A stretch of 64,000 nt of DNA from Bog-473 sp963783965. GTDB taxonomy: Bacteria > Actinomycetota > Acidimicrobiia > Acidimicrobiales > RAAP-2. The notes under the pieces were generated by a model. That model did no database searches. It worked only from the letters and a program-made list of their open reading frames with translations, and had not been told where the DNA came from. Each line of letters begins with the position of its first letter. Position 1 is the first letter of the stretch. This document shows positions 16,805 through 25,052 of this stretch, piece by piece. The DNA is taken from the NCBI GenBank assembly GCA_963783965.1, contig CAWAPQ010000014.1:310001-374000 (forward strand), given 5' to 3'. A program made the translations under genes and the position numbers.

Positions 16805-17311
16805 ATGAACAAGAGAGAACTAGCAAAAGCAGTCGCGGTCCAGGCCGACGTTGAGCTGAAGACCGTGATCACCGTCATCGACGGATTCACTGATGTCGTC
16901 ACCGCCGTCGTCTCCAAGGGAGAGCCGGTTTCCATCCCTGGCTTCGCCAAGTTCGTCAAGGTGAACCGGGCGGCGCGCATGGGTCGGAACCCGGCCACGG
17001 GTGAGGCGATCCGCATCAAGGCCTCCAAGAAGGCGCGCATCACCCCGGTGAAGGCATTCAAGGACGCCGTCCTGGCTCCTGCCACGGCACCGAAGTTGGT
17101 GAAGGGTGCGTACCCGACCAACGACGCCGCCGTCGCCGCCGCCGGCAAGTCCGCCGCTCCGGCTGCGGCCAAGAAGGCTCCGGCCCGAGCTGCCGCCAAG
17201 AAGGCACCGGCCCGCAAGGCCGCCACGGCACGCAAGGCTCCCGCCAAGAAGGCACCGGCCCGCAGGGCCCCGGCCAAGCGCGCTCCCGCCAAGAGGGCCG
17301 CAAAGAGGTAG
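16805..17311 (+). CDS. hup: HU-family nucleoid protein with histone H1-like tail
   Basis: DNA-bending nucleoid protein. Residues 1-90 form the HU domain: MNKRELAKAVAVQADVELKT, then GFAKFVKVNRAARMGRNPATGE, the DNA-binding arm, and IRIKASKKARITPVKAFKD. A tail of about 70 residues built on Ala, Lys, Pro and Arg (repeats such as AAKKAPARKAA) follows, as in mycobacterial HupB. ATG 16805 is the proper start; the upstream frame to 16769 adds unrelated residues. A strong intrinsic terminator follows eight bases after the stop. The tail repeats are KAPA/KRAPA units. Confidence 0.95.
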   Translation: MNKRELAKAVAVQADVELKTVITVIDGFTDVVTAVVSKGEPVSIPGFAKFVKVNRAARMGRNPATGEAIRIKASKKARITPVKAFKDAVLAPATAPKLVKGAYPTNDAAVAAAGKSAAPAAAKKAPARAAAKKAPARKAATARKAPAKKAPARRAPAKRAPAKRAAKR

Positions 17312-17318
17312 AGAGCGG

Positions 17319-17357
17319 GCCCCGACCCCCACCTCACCGGGGGGGGTCGGGGCTTTT
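17319..17357 (+). terminator. Rho-independent terminator of the HU gene
   Basis: Perfect 12-bp stem GCCCCGACCCCC (17319-17330) with GGGGGTCGGGGC (17342-17353), a short loop, then TTTTGCTTTTG. It begins eight bases after the HU stop codon and is the clearest intrinsic terminator in the window. Confidence 0.93.
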
Positions 17358-17398
17358 GCTTTTGTCCTGCGGCGCCGGTCGGATGAACGAGCCGCACC

Positions 17399-17698
17399 AT
17401 GAACGACGAGCCGCACGGAGACCTCGGATCAGACAATCGGCCTGTTCCCTCCCACGAACCCCCTCCTTCCGGCGACGAGCTGGCGGCGCGGCCCCTCACG
17501 GAGCCGCATCCTGATCGACTGTCACCGGACAATCCCGCTTACGCGCAGATCGTCCGGGTGCATGCCGAGGCCCTCCGTTCCGGCGAGGACACCTACGTCG
17601 ACCCGCCTTCGGGGTTCATCGTGCTGACCGCCGGCTACCTCGCCCGACGCGGCTACTGCTGCGAGAACGGGTGCCGGCACTGCCCCTACGTCTCGTGA
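17399..17698 (+). CDS. DUF5522 domain protein
   Basis: Ninety-nine residues from ATG 17399. The Pro/Asp-rich first half (PVPSHEPPPSGDELAARP) looks disordered. The C-terminal half carries the DUF5522 pattern: HAEALRSGEDTYVDPPSG, FIVLTAGYLARRGYCC and the end CRHCPYVS, a Cys-rich motif that probably binds metal. It is a widespread short actinobacterial protein of unknown role. It follows the HU terminator, so it should have its own promoter. Confidence 0.85.
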   Translation: MNDEPHGDLGSDNRPVPSHEPPPSGDELAARPLTEPHPDRLSPDNPAYAQIVRVHAEALRSGEDTYVDPPSGFIVLTAGYLARRGYCCENGCRHCPYVS

Positions 17699-17784
17699 GC
17701 GAGCGTCGGATATGAAGCACGATCCGGCGCGGGGCCACCTCCTATGCTCCTGGCGGCACGCGGCGCGGACGGATCGGGTACGGC

Positions 17785-18354
17785 ATGAGCGACACCTCAC
17801 AGGGTCCCGGATGGTGGTTGGCCTCCGACGGGAAGTGGTACCCGCCTGAACTCTGGACGGGCCCGCCCGCAGCGCGACCGGCCGGGGCGCCGGCCCAACC
17901 CGTGCCGACGTATCCCGCTTCAAACTCGGGCTACGGCCAGTATCCACAGCAGGGCCAGTATCCACAGCAGGGCCAGTATCCACAGCAGGGCCAGTACCTT
18001 GCGCAGGGCTTCGGCACACCGCAGGGCTTGGGGGCGTACGGCCAGGCCGTGCAACAGAAGACCAACGGGTTCTCCGTCGCATCCTTGGTCTGTTCGTGCG
18101 CGGGGCTGTTCTTCCTCCCGGCCATCGCCGGCGTGGTCTTCGGCTTCATCGCCCGCGCGCAGATCAAGCGTTCCGGCGGCGGCCAGAAGGGCAACGGGCT
18201 CGCCCTCGCCGGCATCATCGTCGGCTTCGGCTGGCTGGCACTGGTGGTGCTCGGCCTCGTCCTCGGCGCCGGCGATTCCAGCAGCGGCAACAGCGGTATC
18301 GTCGGCCCGGGGATCCTGACGGGGCTGTTCGGCCTCGGCGGCGCCGGTGGGTAG
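17785..18354 (+). CDS. DUF4190 membrane protein with repeat-rich N-terminus
   Basis: 189 residues. It opens with a WW-like/DUF2510-type motif (GPGWWLASDGKWYPPELW), then a Pro/Gln/Tyr-rich linker with three exact QYPQQG units, then two or three transmembrane helices (FSVASLVCSCAGLFFLPAIAG, LALAGIIVGFGWLALVVLG) with the interhelix signature GFIARAQIKRSGGGQKGNGL, which is the DUF4190 hallmark, and a Gly-rich end. It is probably a cell-envelope protein; exact role unknown. The 18-bp DNA repeat encoding the linker is perfect and recent. Confidence 0.82.
   Translation: MSDTSQGPGWWLASDGKWYPPELWTGPPAARPAGAPAQPVPTYPASNSGYGQYPQQGQYPQQGQYPQQGQYLAQGFGTPQGLGAYGQAVQQKTNGFSVASLVCSCAGLFFLPAIAGVVFGFIARAQIKRSGGGQKGNGLALAGIIVGFGWLALVVLGLVLGAGDSSSGNSGIVGPGILTGLFGLGGAGG
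17935..17988 (+). repeat. Three perfect 18-bp tandem repeats
   Basis: Unit GGCCAGTATCCACAGCAG repeated three times without a mismatch, then a fourth start (GGCCAGTA). It encodes GQYPQQ units in the DUF4190 protein linker, so copy-number change stays in frame. Confidence 0.95.
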
Positions 18355-18382
18355 CGGCGCCTTCATTTAGGGGAGGATACGA

Positions 18383-19615
18383 ATGCAAGGTCTGCTCTAC
18401 GGCGTCCGCGGTGACCGCTGGACACCGCCGGACGAGTCCAACAGCCTCATGCGGGGCCTGTCCCGGACCCCCATGCGCCTGGAGGAGCTCGAGCGACCGA
18501 AGCTCCTGCGCGACGACTGGTGCGTCGCCAAGACGCGGCTCACCGGCATCTGTGGCTCCGACGCCAAAATGGTCTTCATGGACTTCGGCGACGACTTCGG
18601 CGACGGCGCGCTGAACGGGTTCTTCACCTTCCCGACGGTCTTCGGGCACGAGGTGGTGGCCGATGTCGTCGAGGTCGGCCCGGCCGTGACCACCGTCGAG
18701 GTCGGCCAGCGCGTGGTCCTCAACCCCTGGCTCTCCTGCGGCCCGCGTGGCATCGACCCGCCCTGCCCGTCCTGTCAGGACGGTGACTACAGCCTGTGCT
18801 GGCACTTCACCCAGGGCCCCATCGCAGCCGGCATCCACACCGGGACGTCGAAGGACGCTCCGGGCGGCTTCGCCGACTACCTGCCCGCCCACGAGTCCAT
18901 GCTCATCCCCGTTCCGGCGGGCGTGACCGACGAGGTGGCCGTCATCGGAGACCCCTTCGCCGTGTCACTGCACTCGGTCACGCGCCACCCGCCGCCGCCG
19001 GGCGGCAAGGTGCTCGTCTACGGGGGCGGCGCGCTGGGCAGTACGGCGGTGGCCATCATCAAGGCGCTCTACCCCGACGTCGAGGTCATGGTCGTGGCGC
19101 GTTGGCCCGCGCAGGCCGCGCTGGCCCGCAGGCTCGGTGCCACCGTCGTCGACCCTTTCCCGGTCGAGCAATTGCTCGAGGAGGCGGCGGCGTGGTCGGG
19201 CGGCGTCCTGAACCGGTTCGAGGGCAGCTCGCTGCCCATGGCGCACCCGGGTGGCTTCGACGTCGTCTACGACACCGTGGGCACCGCGCAGACGGCAGAG
19301 GTCGGTGTCCGCCTCCTGAAGCAACGCGGCACCATGGTCAAGAGCGGCGTGCACGCGCCCGAACGTTGGGAATGGTCGCCGCTGTACTTCAAGGAGATCT
19401 CGTGGGTGGGCTCCAACGCCTTCGGCGTCGAGGAGGTCGACGGGGTGCGCATGCACGGCATCGCGCACTACCTGCGCCTGGCTTCTGAGGGGCGGATCGA
19501 CATGACCGGCATGCTGACGCACACGTTCCGGCTGGAGCAGTGGCGTGAGGCCTTCACCGTGCTGGCCGACCAGGAGGAGAGCGGGGCCATCAAGGTCGCC
19601 TTCGACTTCCGCTGA
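18383..19615 (+). CDS. Zinc-dependent alcohol dehydrogenase (MDR)
   Basis: 410 residues from ATG 18383 with GGGGAGG upstream. Catalytic zinc site: GICGSDAKMV near residue 55 and FGHEVVADVVEVG near 90. The Cys-rich structural zinc loop is altered: CGPRGIDPPCPSCQDGDYSLC contains an insertion before the CxxC. Rossmann motif YGGGALGSTAVA near 215. The protein is 60 residues longer than typical ADH and includes an extra segment FPVEQLLEEAAAWSG, suggesting a particular subfamily; substrate unknown. It is followed by the diiron protein gene 130 bases on. Confidence 0.9.
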   Translation: MQGLLYGVRGDRWTPPDESNSLMRGLSRTPMRLEELERPKLLRDDWCVAKTRLTGICGSDAKMVFMDFGDDFGDGALNGFFTFPTVFGHEVVADVVEVGPAVTTVEVGQRVVLNPWLSCGPRGIDPPCPSCQDGDYSLCWHFTQGPIAAGIHTGTSKDAPGGFADYLPAHESMLIPVPAGVTDEVAVIGDPFAVSLHSVTRHPPPPGGKVLVYGGGALGSTAVAIIKALYPDVEVMVVARWPAQAALARRLGATVVDPFPVEQLLEEAAAWSGGVLNRFEGSSLPMAHPGGFDVVYDTVGTAQTAEVGVRLLKQRGTMVKSGVHAPERWEWSPLYFKEISWVGSNAFGVEEVDGVRMHGIAHYLRLASEGRIDMTGMLTHTFRLEQWREAFTVLADQEESGAIKVAFDFR

Positions 19616-19746
19616 GTGCCGCCTTCCGGCTCCCGGCAAACGGTCTGCCCGGGCCGGCGGAGCGGCCCCCCACCTGACTCCACGCACCCGAAGGGCTAGC
19701 GTCGCGGGTGGCGCACGGCGCCGACTGCCGACCCAAAGGGGGCCTC

Positions 19747-20832
19747 ATGACCACGAGCCCGTCCATCACTGACTCGGACTTCGCCTTCGACCCGAAGTGG
19801 GGCATCGAGTCGCCGTCGACCACCATGTTCGACTTCAACTACACCGGTGGGCGGGACCAGCTCCTGCGCCTCTACGACAAGGGGACGCGCCGCCAGTGGA
19901 TCGGCAGCGACCGGCTCGACTGGAGCACCGATGTCGACCTGACCAACCCCGTCGGCATGCCCGACGAGATCATGCCGATCTTCGGCACGCCGTGGTGGGA
20001 CGACATGGACGAAGAGCGGCGCGGCGAGCTGCGTCGGCACGTCGAGGCCTGGCGCTTCAGCCAGTTCATGCACGGCGAGCAGGGTGCGCTGATCTGCACG
20101 GCCAAGATCGTGCAGACCGTCCCCGACATCGACTCCAAGTTCTACGCGGCCACCCAGGTCATCGACGAGGCGCGCCATGTGGAGGTCTACAGCCGCTACC
20201 TGCACGAGAAGGTGCAGCTGGTGTACCCGCTCAACCGGTATCTCAAGGCGCTGCTCGACGATGTCATCTCCGACAGCCGGTGGGACATGACGTATCTCGG
20301 CATGCAGGTGCTCATTGAGGGGCTGGCGTTGGCGGCCTTCGGCGTCATCCGCAACAACGCGCAGAATCCGTTGGCCAAGGCATTGAACGCCTACGTGATG
20401 CAGGACGAGGCGCGCCACGTCATGTTCGGGCGCCTGGCGCTGCGCGACTACTACCCGCAGCTGAGCGATGCCGAGCGGGGCGAGCGGGAGGACTTCTGCA
20501 TTGAGGCCTGCTACCTGATGCGGGACCGCTTCCTGGGCGACGAGGTGTGGGAGCGCCTCGACCTGCCGCCCGAGATCGCCGTCTACGTGGAGAACAGCGA
20601 GACGCTGCGCGAGTTCCGGAACTTCTTGTTCATGCGCATCGTGCCGATCCTGCGGGACATCGGCCTGTGGGGTCCGAAGCTGCGGGCAGCCTTCGAGGAG
20701 ATGGGCGTGATCGGCTGGGCCGACGCCGACATCGACGCCGAGATGGCGAGCGACGAGAAGGCGGCGGAGGATCTCGACGAGGCCCGTGACGCCCGAATGG
20801 CGCACGTGGAGGCGGTGGCGGAGGAGGCCTGA
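19747..20832 (+). CDS. Ferritin-like diiron protein
   Basis: 361 residues from ATG 19747 (GGGGGCCTC upstream). The full R2-like diiron ligand set is visible: E111 (HGEQGAL), E141 with H144 (DEARHVE), E191 (EGLALAAFG) and E221 with H224 (DEARHVMFG). The four-helix bundle occupies about residues 90-240. The C-terminal helix (MASDEKAAEDLDEARDAR) is charged. Relatives include AurF-type N-oxygenases and other substrate-oxidising diiron enzymes, so an oxygenase or desaturase role is more likely than iron storage. The upstream in-frame start at 19708 adds residues of no merit. Confidence 0.88.
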   Translation: MTTSPSITDSDFAFDPKWGIESPSTTMFDFNYTGGRDQLLRLYDKGTRRQWIGSDRLDWSTDVDLTNPVGMPDEIMPIFGTPWWDDMDEERRGELRRHVEAWRFSQFMHGEQGALICTAKIVQTVPDIDSKFYAATQVIDEARHVEVYSRYLHEKVQLVYPLNRYLKALLDDVISDSRWDMTYLGMQVLIEGLALAAFGVIRNNAQNPLAKALNAYVMQDEARHVMFGRLALRDYYPQLSDAERGEREDFCIEACYLMRDRFLGDEVWERLDLPPEIAVYVENSETLREFRNFLFMRIVPILRDIGLWGPKLRAAFEEMGVIGWADADIDAEMASDEKAAEDLDEARDARMAHVEAVAEEA

Positions 20833-20914
20833 GGCGGCCCGCGCCCGGTTGGCCGCCCTTTCCTGGGGGTAGTCTGTCCTCACGTTTTACGGAGTCCACA
20901 GTTCTTGGATCGCC

Positions 20915-21229
20915 TTGTTGGTGTTCTTCGGCCTCTTCGCGATGAGGGCCTTTACCTCGCAGCGACGCCACCAGGGTCGGCAGAGGGGATCACCTCCCGC
21001 GAGCTCCTTCACCGAGCCCACCTTCTCGAAGGACGGATCCGACGTGGCCGAGGCACCATCCGACCAGGTCGCCTTCGGCGGCGTGCCTCCCGGCTGGTTC
21101 AGGGACCCCTCGGGCCGACACGAGCAACGGTATTGGTCCGGGTCTGCCTGGACGGAGCACGTGACGGACCGTGGCATCCCCGGCACCGACCCGCCTCCAC
21201 ACACCGGTCACGAGGCGCCCTCATCCTGA
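20915..21229 (+). CDS. DUF2510 domain membrane protein
   Basis: Frame from TTG 20915 (TTG 20918 also possible) gives 104 residues: an N-terminal hydrophobic segment (LVFFGLFAMRAF), a linker, and the DUF2510 motif GVPPGWFRDPSGRHEQRYW followed by SGSAWTEHVTDRG. No ATG or GTG is available before the TAG at 20870. The domain call is firm; the start is not. Such proteins are envelope-associated and uncharacterised. Confidence 0.65.
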   Translation: MLVFFGLFAMRAFTSQRRHQGRQRGSPPASSFTEPTFSKDGSDVAEAPSDQVAFGGVPPGWFRDPSGRHEQRYWSGSAWTEHVTDRGIPGTDPPPHTGHEAPSS

Positions 21230-21262
21230 CGGCGTCATCCTGACAGCGTCATCCTGACGGCT
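21221..21262 (+). repeat. Three 14-bp tandem repeats at a gene 3' end
   Basis: TCATCCTGACGGCG, TCATCCTGACAGCG, TCATCCTGACGGCT. Each contains TGA, and the first provides the stop of the DUF2510 gene. The array lies between that gene and the convergent ankyrin gene, with no T run. Confidence 0.85.
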
Positions 21263-21287
21263 GTCGGCGTCGCCCCGACCGAGGACG

Positions 21288-21788
21288 TCACCCGGTACGG
21301 AGCCCGAGCAACCCGAGAATGACCCGCTGCTCCGCCTTGGCCTCGGCGCTGCCGGTGCCACCCCGGCCCGTCGCCTTCTGGGCGAGGTCGGTGGCCGTCG
21401 ACCCGCTGTCCGTTTGCAGGCGAGGATCGGCGCCGGCGCCGAGCAGCGCATCCACCGCGGCGGAGCAACGGTTACGGACCGCTCTGTGCAGGGGTGTCAC
21501 ACCGCCCACCGCGGCGGCATTGGGATCGGCTCCGGCCTCGACCAGAAAGACGATGATCTCGCGCTGCCGCGTGGGGTTCCAGCTCGGCGAGCCGGGGACT
21601 CCCATCACCGCCGCATGGAGCGGTTCGGCACCCCGCCGGTTCTTGGCCCGAATGTCGGCACCCCGTGCGATCAGATCGCGGGCCATGTCCGTGTCGTAGC
21701 TGAAGGCCGCCGCGTGCAACGCGGTGTCGCGGTCGAGGTGGGCAAGCGCGACCAGCAATGTCGTCAGATCGGTTGGATCCGCCGTCAC
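21288..21788 (-). CDS. Ankyrin repeat protein
   Basis: GTG 21788 has AAAGGAG nine bases upstream and gives 166 residues. Three to four ankyrin units are clear: DTALHAAAFSYDTDMARDLI, then EPLHAAVMGVPGS, VTPLHRAVRNRCSAAVDALL and GADPRLQTDSGSTATDLAQ, each with the TPLH/GADP hallmarks. It is soluble and probably scaffolds protein contacts. The longer frame to 21818 would begin inside the ribosome binding site region. It sits just downstream of the YbjQ operon on the same strand, separated by 75 bases. Confidence 0.88.
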   Translation of the reverse strand: MTADPTDLTTLLVALAHLDRDTALHAAAFSYDTDMARDLIARGADIRAKNRRGAEPLHAAVMGVPGSPSWNPTRQREIIVFLVEAGADPNAAAVGGVTPLHRAVRNRCSAAVDALLGAGADPRLQTDSGSTATDLAQKATGRGGTGSAEAKAEQRVILGLLGLRTG

Positions 21789-21863
21789 GGGAGGCTTCTC
21801 CTTTTGGGCTGGTTGCACATCGCCACGCGATTGGGCACGTCAGGCCTGCCCGAGATGTGAACG

Positions 21864-22274
21864 TCAGCCGCCTTCCAGGGCCCGCTCGAGGCCGGCGGTG
21901 ATCTGCTGGGTCGGCTCGTTCGTGTCGAGATAGTCCCGCCAGCTGATGACCAGGCCCTCGCTGTCCACGTCGATCACGGTGGCGCCCGTCATGGAGACGG
22001 GGACCCCGGCCTTGCCCTCGCCGGGATGGAACGTCGCCGTCCCCGTCCACTCGAAGACGGCCCAGTCCGCCCCGCCGCGGATGCGGTCGACCCGCTGGTT
22101 CCAGTCCGGGAAGATGGCGTCGGTGTCCCGGGCCACCTTGTGCAGGTCGGTGGTCCAGGGCGTGACCGGGTCGCAGAATTGACCGTCAGGGGCGAACAGG
22201 GCGGCGAAGTCGTCGGGCCCGTCGATGGACTCGAACGTGCGCGCCCAGGCCTCCCAGTCTCTGGTCGGACTCAT
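21864..22274 (-). CDS. SnoaL-like / NTF2-fold protein
   Basis: 136 residues from ATG 22274. The sequence MSPTRDWEAWARTFESIDGP, DFAALFAPDGQFCDPVTPW, DWAVFEWTGTATF and LVISWRDYLDTNEPTQQ follows the cone-shaped NTF2-like fold (N-terminal helix, DPV-type loop, curved sheet). Some members are cyclases or dehydratases, others simply bind ligands. Its start codon overlaps the stop of the YbjQ gene before it (ATGA), making it the last member of that operon. Confidence 0.8.
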   Translation of the reverse strand: MSPTRDWEAWARTFESIDGPDDFAALFAPDGQFCDPVTPWTTDLHKVARDTDAIFPDWNQRVDRIRGGADWAVFEWTGTATFHPGEGKAGVPVSMTGATVIDVDSEGLVISWRDYLDTNEPTQQITAGLERALEGG

Positions 22275-23194
22275 CGATGTCTCCTTTGTGTCGCGCTGCG
22301 CAGGCTCTCGGCCTCGAAGCTGACAACCGCATCATCGAGGGGCAGGACCACCTGGGGCTGCACGAACTGGTGCGTCTCGGCCACGAGTTTGACCGCGGTG
22401 CCCCAGGCCGTAAACCCGATGGCGTGGCGGGCGAAGCTCATGGGCCCTTCCGTCACCTTGACCTCGACCACGCCCTCGCCGCCTGCGTCCAGCGCCGAGC
22501 GTTGCATCTTCTCCATGGCCGATTCGCGAGCCGAGTACATGGCCTCGGTGTAGTTGGTCAGTTCCACGTTCTGTCTCGTCTGCTTCATGGCGGTGCCGGC
22601 GGAGCGCCGCGGGGCGTACACGAAGCTGGCGCCGAAGGCGAGCCCGACGGGCCTCCAGCCGGCGCGCTGGAGCAGGGTGAAGTCCCGGGCCGAGAGGTCG
22701 GAGACGAAGGGCGTGGCCAGGGCGGCGTCGGTGCCCGGGGGACGCGGGTCCTTACTGCTCTGCATCGGCCGGACCGCCGTGCCCACCAGCTCGACGTCAA
22801 TGTGGTGGGTGCGGACCGACACCTCGACCCGAACCCCGACCACACCATGCCCGTGCACCTGGCGGCATTCGGCGCGCAACAGGTTGGCGGCCTGATCCAC
22901 GGCGGCGTTGTGCGCGTCCGAGGCCATGGAGATGCCACCTCCCGCGCCCCAGTTCCACACCCCGAGGGGAACCGACACCACGGCGACGCCGCACACGAGG
23001 TCGAGAGGCTCCCATCCGGCGGCGTGGAGGAGGAGCGCCTCGTCCACCGAGAGGTCCGAGGTGATGCCGCGTTCTCTCGATGGTGCCACCGCGCTGGCCA
23101 GGGACTGGGCGCCCCGGAGCATCTCGGCCCGGACGTCCTGCATGGGTGCGACGCCCGCGCTCGGGTCGGCCGCGTCGAGGCCGGCGGTGCTCAT
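22271..23194 (-). CDS. YbjQ-family protein, two-domain
   Basis: 307 residues from ATG 23194 holding two YbjQ-like (UPF0145) units. The first is ITSDLSVDEALLLHAAGWEP through HGVVGVRVEV; the second is FVSDLSARDFTLLQRAGWRP through GEGVVEVKV, with AMYSARESAMEKM as the conserved helix. YbjQ proteins form pentamers and are often annotated as heavy-metal binding, which is poorly tested; this copy has few cysteines. It is third of five overlapping genes. Confidence 0.85.
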   Translation of the reverse strand: MSTAGLDAADPSAGVAPMQDVRAEMLRGAQSLASAVAPSRERGITSDLSVDEALLLHAAGWEPLDLVCGVAVVSVPLGVWNWGAGGGISMASDAHNAAVDQAANLLRAECRQVHGHGVVGVRVEVSVRTHHIDVELVGTAVRPMQSSKDPRPPGTDAALATPFVSDLSARDFTLLQRAGWRPVGLAFGASFVYAPRRSAGTAMKQTRQNVELTNYTEAMYSARESAMEKMQRSALDAGGEGVVEVKVTEGPMSFARHAIGFTAWGTAVKLVAETHQFVQPQVVLPLDDAVVSFEAESLRSATQRRHR

Positions 23195-24165
23195 GCCAGC
23201 CGCACCGTGGGCCGCGGCAGCACCACGGGATCGAAGTCCTTGAAGCGCCGCATCCGGTTGCCCCGCAGGGTGCAGTCGATCACCTCGTCGCCGGCCGAGA
23301 GCTCCCGGGTGACGACCTCCATGGTCGCGCCGTGCAACTCGTCGCCGGCCAGCTGCTGGCGCACGTGCTTGCGGGCCAGCCGGCGGGAGGCCATGTGCGC
23401 CTTGCTCACCTGCTCCACCAGCGCCGGGCCCGCGTTGTTCCCCCACCCGCCCATGGAGCCCTCCATGTAGTACTCGGTCATGCAGTAGGCCCAGAGCCGG
23501 ACCGAGGCCAAAGCCGCCACCACGGCCACCGGCATGAACCCCGCCTCAATCGACTTGGTCAGGCGCTGGCCCGCCAGGTACGTGCTCCAGGGCACGCCGC
23601 CGGCCGGCGGGGGGCCGCCTTCCACCGTCACCGCCGTGCCCAGGAAGTGGAACTCGGTCGTCCCGGTGTCGGCCACGTTGGAGACCCGGTCGACCACGCC
23701 GATCACCCCGTGGGCGCCGAGCGTGCCCGCCTCCTCGAGCATGCGGGAGTAGGCCGTCCCGTAGCCGTGGGCCCAGGCCTCCTCGACCCAGGGCTGCTCG
23801 AGGTTCTGGCCCCAGCTGCGGTGCTCGTTGGAGACGAAGCCGTGCGGGCAGCGGTAGGTCTCGGTGTACGCGCCCGGCACCTGCTGTCCGCCAATGTAGG
23901 GAGACATGCCGCGCATGGTCCCCGAGCCCGAGCCCGGGCCGTACCAGCCCCACTGCATGACGCAGAAGCCCTGCACGAGTGCGACGGGCTCCAATCCGAG
24001 CTCGAGGCAGGCCGCGAAGTCGGGCACGCTCAACCCGGAGGAGAACGTGTCGGACTCCAGACGGCGGACCGCCGCCTCGGGCAGGTCGCCCTGGGGGCCG
24101 CCGGCCGGGCTCGTCACGGCATCGGGCGGTGAGCCTCCCCCATCGGGCACGTCCCCGACCGGCAT
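23191..24165 (-). CDS. YbjQ-family protein, diverged two-domain
   Basis: 324 residues from ATG 24165. The first unit is TFSSGLSVPDFAACLELGLEP with AYSRMLEEAGTLGAHGVIGVVD; the second is LAGQRLTKSIEAGFMPVAVV with HMASRRLARKHVRQQL. It is more diverged than its neighbours and has an extra aromatic loop (MQWGWYGPGSGSG). Its start shares one base with the stop of the upstream copy, and its end overlaps the next gene by four, so the stoichiometry of the three paralogues may be set by coupling. Confidence 0.8.
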   Translation of the reverse strand: MPVGDVPDGGGSPPDAVTSPAGGPQGDLPEAAVRRLESDTFSSGLSVPDFAACLELGLEPVALVQGFCVMQWGWYGPGSGSGTMRGMSPYIGGQQVPGAYTETYRCPHGFVSNEHRSWGQNLEQPWVEEAWAHGYGTAYSRMLEEAGTLGAHGVIGVVDRVSNVADTGTTEFHFLGTAVTVEGGPPPAGGVPWSTYLAGQRLTKSIEAGFMPVAVVAALASVRLWAYCMTEYYMEGSMGGWGNNAGPALVEQVSKAHMASRRLARKHVRQQLAGDELHGATMEVVTRELSAGDEVIDCTLRGNRMRRFKDFDPVVLPRPTVRLA

Positions 24166-25052
24166 CAGTTGTCCAAGGAGATGATGGTCGTCGGCTTGGG
24201 CAGCGTGACCTCACCACTGCGCTTGGTGACGGCGGTGCCGAGTGCCAGGAACTCAATGGTGTGCGAGCCCCACTGGTGCGACTTCTCCTCCAGGCGCACG
24301 CCGACGATGCCGCTCGCCTCCAAGACGCCCGCCTCGTCCTGCATCCGTGTCATGGCCAGCTCGCGGGCCTCGTAGAGCGCCTGGGTGAAGTTGGGCAGCT
24401 CGACGTTCTGCCCCATGGAACCGAGCGCCTGGGTGAGCTTGCGGTGCGCGATGTGGAAGACGCAGGTCCCCATGACAAGACCCTGGGGCACGTGCCCGGT
24501 CTGCATGAGGGTCCAGAAGTCCTGGCCCGAAAGGTCCGACGTGAAGGGCTTGCCCTGCACGTTGCGGTACGAGGTCCCGTCCTCGGCCTTGACCGCGGTG
24601 CCGAAGGCGATGAACTCGGCCGAGTCGTTGCCCCACTCGTAGTAGTTCACATCGAGGCGCACGCCGACGACGCCGTCGGCCCCGAGCTCCTGGGCCTCTT
24701 CCTCCATCCGGGTCATCGCGAGCTCGCGGGCGGTGTACATGGCCTCCGTCAGCTTGGTGAGCTCCTGGCTCTGCCCCCACTTCCGGGTCTGGATACCGAT
24801 GTGGTAGATCGACGATCCCATCACGAAGCCCAGCGGATGGAACCCGGCCTCCTTGACCAACAGGAACTCGTTGACAGAAAGGTCGGAGGTGAAGAGGCCG
24901 TGCTCCAATTCCTCGAGCCGGTGGGCGGCGTCCTTCGGCAGGTCGCTGGGGAGCGGTGGGGGCGCCACGACCGGGGCCGCCTGCGCCTCCGCCTCCGCCC
25001 CCGCCCCCGCCGCTGCCGCTGCCGCTGCCGACTGCGGTGTCTCCTCCGTCAC
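24165..25052 (-). CDS. YbjQ-family protein, two-domain
   Basis: 295 residues from ATG 25052. After an Ala/Glu-rich disordered leader of about 40 residues come two close-matching units: LFTSDLSVNEFLLVKEAGFHP with ADGVVGVRLDV, and PFTSDLSGQDFWTLMQTGHVP with ASGIVGVRLEE, each containing MYTAREL/LYEAREL AMTRM. The high similarity of the two halves points to internal duplication. First YbjQ gene of the operon; starts four bases before the end of the upstream gene. Confidence 0.87.
   Translation of the reverse strand: MTEETPQSAAAAAAAGAGAEAEAQAAPVVAPPPLPSDLPKDAAHRLEELEHGLFTSDLSVNEFLLVKEAGFHPLGFVMGSSIYHIGIQTRKWGQSQELTKLTEAMYTARELAMTRMEEEAQELGADGVVGVRLDVNYYEWGNDSAEFIAFGTAVKAEDGTSYRNVQGKPFTSDLSGQDFWTLMQTGHVPQGLVMGTCVFHIAHRKLTQALGSMGQNVELPNFTQALYEARELAMTRMQDEAGVLEASGIVGVRLEEKSHQWGSHTIEFLALGTAVTKRSGEVTLPKPTTIISLDN

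Noticed and set aside
17935..17988. Tandem repeats as a CRISPR array
   Set aside because: Units are contiguous with no spacers and encode a protein linker; no cas genes are near. The same holds for the arrays at 26065, 28300 and 33847.
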